Shown here: positions 59,880-64,000 of the stretch, piece by piece
How positions within the stretch are numbered: the first letter of the stretch is position 1
Layout of the letters: each line of letters starts with the position of its first letter
NCBI GenBank assembly: GCA_030035585.1
Contig: CM057469.1
Coordinates: 63,071,501 to 63,135,500, forward strand
Direction of reading: 5' to 3'
Length of the DNA stretch: 64,000 nt
Source of the DNA: Dugong dugon
Taxonomy: Eukaryota; Chordata; Mammalia; Sirenia; Dugongidae
Position numbers and translations under genes: made by a program
Notes under the pieces: generated by a model
What the model was told of the DNA's origin: nothing
What the model saw: the letters and a program-made list of their open reading frames with translations, nothing else
Databases searched by the model: none

Positions 59880-60850
59880 TTAAAAATATATATACATGTA
59901 ATTTGTTCTTTAAAAACGTAACATACTACAGATATTACTTTGAAATTTTTCATCATTTCACAACACACCATGAACATTTCTCCAAGCCATGGTGTGTGGA
60001 TGTGTGTGTATAAAATTTCCCTAATTGCTACAGAATTTTCCATTCTATTAGTTATTCACTCATTAATTTATTCATTCAACAAGTATCTATTAAGAGCTCA
60101 TTATATGCCAGGCACTGTTGTAGGCACTGGGGATATAACAGTGAATGAAAGAGACAAAAACCCCTGCCCTCACTAAGCTAATTGGGGTGTGGGTAGGATG
60201 TACCATAATACACCTAATCAACACCCTATTCAGGGACATTTAGGTTGTTGCCAATTTTTTTGCTATTATAAACTGTGTTGTTATAGATAACTATGTTCAT
60301 ACTTTTCTGATCACTCTTCAGAATATTTCTGGGATTTAAATTCCTAGAACTACAATTACTGAGTCGACGAATGTAAGATCTAAAATCTGATAGATATTAT
60401 TAAATTTCCCTTCAAAAAGTTATACCATTTTATAGTCTTACAAATAGTGCATGAAGTCTGTTTCCCCTCATGCTTATTAACAATAAATACTTTCATTTCT
60501 TCCAATCTTAATATGCTCATTTCTTTTATCTTGGTAAGGCTGAGCATCATTCATAGGTTTATATGCTATTTATATGTCCTCTGTGAATGTTATTCAGATG
60601 CTTTACTTATTTTTCTATTGGATTGTTTTCTTTTGCTTATTAACTTTGGGTAAATATGATGCATTGCAGTTATTAACTATCTATCACTGTGGCTGCAAAT
60701 ATATTTCTACCAGTCTACTGTTCGTATTTTAAATTTCTTTTTTATATTCATCACCAAACCAAAATTTTTATCATTATGTAGTCAAATCTTTTTGACTTTA
60801 GGATTCTTTGTTAGGCATGTAAAGGCTCTCACCATCATAATAGTTAAAAA
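59880..60850 (-). mobile_element. Ancient L1 remnant with an L2 piece inside
   Basis: From about 60200, CAGGGACATTTAGGTTGTTG, GCTATTATAAACTGTG and TGAGCATCATTCATAGG are the reverse strand of L1 ORF2 3' sequence. 60060-60200 (ATGCCAGGCACTGTTGTAGG, CCCTGCCCTCACTAAGCT) is L2 on the minus strand. Confidence 0.65.
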
Positions 60851-62044
60851 TAGTAAAAAGTAAATATACTTTAAAAAAATGAGATTTTCTCCTATATAGT
60901 TAGTTTAGCCTTCCTTTCAACAATTATAAAATTAAATCTAAAGTGGTGAAGGACCCAGTCTAGTCTGTGGACAAACCAGGACCAAATGGTCATTATTCCT
61001 CTCACTATAGCACTTGAGATTTGTCAAGATTATTTTCAAATAGATACATTATTTACAGCTTACAAAAATCTATTTCCCTAACCAGAACAGCTTTCTGAAT
61101 AGATTACTGAATTTCATTATATCTGAATTCTCTAAATTAGTTGTTCTCAAAAAATTCCATAGCACACTCTCTTTTAGGACAAAGATTGAGATATACTATT
61201 AAAATCTTAAAATGACAATCTTTTTCCAATTTACTAGAAAAAATAAGTTAGATGATAGAATTTTCTCAATTTTAAGATTTTCTTATAGAAAGAAAATATA
61301 TTTTTCTTATAAAGCTTTGAAATCTACTATTTCTTATCTACTAGAAAGCAATGCCTAAAGGCAAAAGTAAGTGAACAAATGGAATTTCGTACAAAAAGAA
61401 TATTTTTTAAATTAAAAGTAAAAAACAATAATGCCTATTGTGGAAGATTTTCTTTAATGGAATGCATGCTTTTGTTTGTGGCTTTATATTACAATAACAT
61501 AATAAAACTATATATTTTCTCCTGTAAAACTATTCCTAATTCAAAGAATACTGAAATATTCAGGTACTTACTCTTCCACGTATACAAATTTGAGAACCAC
61601 AGATAAAAATAACTTGACCATTGAACTTTAGAATCTGTTTCCTACAAATTAATAACTGGGTTGTGGATGTGGACACTATACTAATCTTTCAGTCATTTAT
61701 CAAATAGCTGTTGTTCATATTGTGCATATGTATTCTGAAGTAACAAAGGCTTTCCTACATTTAAACAGAAATTTCTAAGAATGTTTATTCTATAAGCACA
61801 TTTATAGAGACTATTCTAAACATTCAGTAATTGTTTGCTAAGTACTAATACGCTGAATGTATTCAGAATGTTTTAAGAGTTCAAAACAGATAAAGTTTCA
61901 GACCCTTTAATTAGAAATAATAGCACAAATTCACTTTGGAAGCAGTGAGGTAAGCTGTAAAATTCAGATTAAAATATTACAGAAAAGCGACATCTGTACT
62001 TACTCTCAAATGGTTCAGAAAAACAACAGCAATTATAATAAGAG

Positions 62045-62215
62045 ATACAAAGTGAGAGACTGTGTGTGTGAACGTGGAAGAAGGGAGAAAAAGGTAATAT
62101 TAACAACTAGTGAATATAGGTGATGGGTACACAAGAGTTCATTGCACTTATTCTTGCAACTTTTTTGTAAATTTGAAAAAAAAAAATTAATGAAAAGTTT
62201 AAAAAATCATAAAGA
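62045..62215 (+). mobile_element. Old L1 3' end
   Basis: ACTAGTGAATATAGGTGATG with TTATTCTTGCAACTTTTTTG and an A-rich end match ancient L1 tails. Confidence 0.65.
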
Positions 62216-62745
62216 AAAATTAGAAAGCACACACAGCTTTGGTCTTTCTGTTAGGGCAAACCCATCCTGGGCAGGGTACGTGAGGTTACGCTCCCCTTCA
62301 AACTGCAGCTTTTGAACTTTCAGCATGAAACACAATGATAAAAGGCGCTCTCCAGCACCCATTCCCCACACTGCCACACCTACCCCCACTGCTTAACCAA
62401 CCTGCTCTAAATTAAAAGAATCAACCTACAGTTGGAAGCATAACACTCTTCTAGATAAAAGCATACGTTTCAAATGCAACTGTAATCCAGATGAAACGCT
62501 GTGCCTAGAGAGAGAATGGAAGCATATTCACTTCCCGTTACTCATAAAGCAGTTAAACATTTACTTTTGAATAAAAATTTAAAAATCTCTCCTAACCTAA
62601 CAGATATCCCGAGTAAATTATAACCTCTCAATGAATGACACAAATCTCGTTAAACAACAAACGAAGAGAGAAGACATCCATTTTGTACAAAGTTTTCCTT
62701 GCACTATTTTCATTCTTAAGTTAAATATTTCTTTCCCTCTAAGCA

Positions 62746-62945
62746 GGAGCCCTGGAGGTGCAGTGGTTAAGCCCTTGGCTGCTAACTGAAATGTTGGTGG
62801 TTGAACCCACCAGCTGCTCTGCAGGAGAAAGATGTGGCAGTCTGCTTCTGTAAAGATTACAACCTTGGAAACCCTACGGGGCAGTTCTATTCTGTCCTAC
62901 AGGGTCACTATGAGTCGGAATCAACTCAACGGCAATAGGTTTTTC
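62746..62945 (+). mobile_element. AfroSINE-type SINE, longer subfamily
   Basis: Head GGAGCCCTGGAGGTGCAGTG, B box GGTTGAACCC, GCAGTCTGCTTCTGTAAAGA middle, and a tail with GAGTCGGAATCAACTCAACG. Confidence 0.93.
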
Positions 62946-63691
62946 CTGTATATGTTTCTATAGAATCTAACTTGATCAATATCTATATTACAGAGTCCTA
63001 TTTTTACAGAATATATTTGGACTTCTGGTTCATCAAGACATTTTATAGAAAAGTTAACCTTTAGTACCCTTCCGTCTCACCAGCTAGCAACCCACATCCC
63101 AGGTCCACAGCAGACTCACTCTCAACTGCCTGAGGGAAAGCAGATAATATAAGCAATTAATTGACAGGACTGGTAGGTACTGTGAGCAGAATGGCAGGAA
63201 CAGTGGCAAACTGGAAAGCTCACGCCACAACAAGAACCTGCTACTTAGTTCCAGCTTATTGCTGCCATGGGGAAGGGCAGGGCCAGAATTAGCAGACACT
63301 CCCATTTCTTAAAAGAAACCAGAAATAAGAACTTTAACTTCCCAAAATTTATAAGGTTAGCAACATTTCTTAAAATTTTTAAGACACCATATAGCCAAAC
63401 TAACCACCTCTAAACGTTTCCTCCCAGGTTCATCAGTTTGTAACACTGCCTTAAAGAGGTAATACATGTTCCAAAATGCATGTTCTAGTTCAGTGACAGA
63501 AAAGGGCACACATTAATGCGACTGAATTTTTTTTGCATACTGTTTAATGTATGAAATTCATGTATTAGTTGTACTTAATATTTAATTTTTCAAAAATAAA
63601 CAAAAATTAATCTTTATAAAAAGTCAGTTCCTTCAGAAAAAGTCTACTACGTTACTGGTAAATCTTTAAATTAAACTGATGCTGTATATAC

Positions 63692-63790
63692 ATGTTTATG
63701 TACATATACATGTACACATACATACGCGTGTGTGTATATATGTGTGTGTATGTGTGTGTGTGTGTGTGTTTGTGTGCATGCGTACATATA
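63692..63790. repeat. TA/TG microsatellite
   Basis: Mixed TACA, TATA and TGTG runs, with GTGTGTGTGTGTGTGTGT near 63750-63770, 150 bp from the DENND1B donor at 63941. Confidence 0.9.
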
Positions 63791-63942
63791 AGAAAATTAT
63801 TTTTCAACTTACTTGGATTAAAAAAAAAAAGAAAACACCTAATTTATAGGGTTGTGGTTTTTTCAGCATCTCAAGCAAAATACAAAAGAAAGATATAGCT
63901 GATCCATTTTGCATTCAATTTTTTTTTACTACAAATACTCAC

Positions 63943-64000
63943 CTAAGGATGCATAAACAAATTTTGCCTCCTGATGTGAGTCTGCAGAATCCAAATCTCT
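63943..64000 (-). CDS. DENND1B: DENND1B exon, upstream DENN region (RFGFCRLTSGG), partial
   Basis: The minus strand reads RFGFCRLTSGGKICLCIL and then two bases (AG) of a split Ser codon, followed by a gtgagt donor (GT at 63941-63942). The exon continues past the window end; the first two bases seen finish a Gln codon. This is the uDENN segment of the GEF. Human DENND1B has Thr where Lys is read here (GG-K-ICL), by memory. The next exon supplies the third base of the Ser codon. Confidence 0.95.
   Translation of the reverse strand, partial: EIWILQTHIRRQNLFMHP

Larger units (their letters stand above)
47165..63942 (-). other. DENND1B intron, 16778 bp
   Basis: It contains L1 tails, an RTE fragment, a HAL1-like LINE, nine SINE copies, an L1 3' UTR copy, a diverged 105-bp tandem duplication and a palindromic element. 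Stretches 50730-51920, 54400-56050, 56240-57220 and 60860-62040 show only AT-rich sequence to me. Confidence 0.8.
1..64000 (-). other. DENND1B: DENND1B gene, internal part (8 coding exons and their introns)
   Basis: DENND1B (connecdenn 2) is a DENN-domain guanine nucleotide exchange factor for Rab35. It acts at clathrin-coated vesicles and endosomes and affects receptor down-modulation in T cells; this is family knowledge. What the sequence shows is eight minus-strand exons in the correct order, all with AG acceptors and GT donors. Joined, they give one uninterrupted frame matching human DENND1B as I remember it, about residues 80-273 of roughly 775. DENND1A is excluded by diagnostic peptides: YYKLLNTLADYLAKEL, NHPVPKANTP and HERRI. 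The exons of 81, 60, 54 and 111 nt are all phase 0-0, so each could be skipped without a frameshift. The 5' exons and promoter lie beyond 64000. The dDENN and C-terminal exons lie below position 1. No frameshift or stop is seen, so the gene looks functional. The boundaries given are only the window edges. Confidence 0.95.

Noticed and set aside
1..64000. CRISPR array, operon, phage or bacterial defence system
   Set aside because: The window is clearly intronic mammalian DNA: spliced DENND1B exons and mammalian retroelements. Regularly spaced short repeats were not seen apart from microsatellites.

Overview
The window is intronic, repeat-rich mammalian DNA. It carries one recognisable protein-coding gene, DENND1B, on the minus strand. 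Eight coding exons can be read from conserved peptide, exact GT-AG splice sites and continuous reading frame: 63943-64000 (cut by the window end), 47095-47164, 42246-42326, 39007-39066, 35662-35715, 32973-33083, 12424-12524 and 2881-2926. Together they encode roughly residues 80-273 of the human protein, which is the end of the upstream DENN region and most of the central DENN domain. Neither end of the gene lies in the window.

The organism is an afrotherian, most likely an elephant. About 24 copies or fragments of a tRNA-headed SINE are scattered on both strands. Their tail matches the 3' end of RTE/BovB-like LINEs that are also present (24362-25013, 36539-38353, 48202-48844). That SINE/LINE pairing is typical of AfroSINE with afrotherian RTE. 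The L1 3' UTR sequences and the MaLR LTRs also fit a non-primate lineage. I recognised families from memory, so exact subfamily names are not given.

Layout, following + coordinates. 1-2880 is the intron downstream of the last visible exon. 2927-12423 holds a 5'-truncated L1 (5069-8667) split by a MaLR LTR. 12525-32972 is a 20.4 kb intron with L2/MIR fossils, a deleted ERVL provirus (20843-23669), an RTE piece, a MaLR provirus with both LTRs (25809-27857) and a long CA microsatellite. 33084-47094 holds five short introns and exons, with an RTE carrying a nested SINE and a solo LTR. 47165-63942 is a 16.8 kb intron with an RTE, L1/HAL1-like pieces, a SINE cluster and a 214-bp palindromic element.

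There is no operon-like organisation and no evidence of a second protein-coding gene, an RNA gene or a CRISPR array. The most interesting items are a 60-nt in-frame DENND1B exon that DENND1A appears to lack, the palindromic element at 57231-57444, an exact 42-bp direct repeat 1.4 kb apart, and clean target-site evidence that reconstructs nested insertions.
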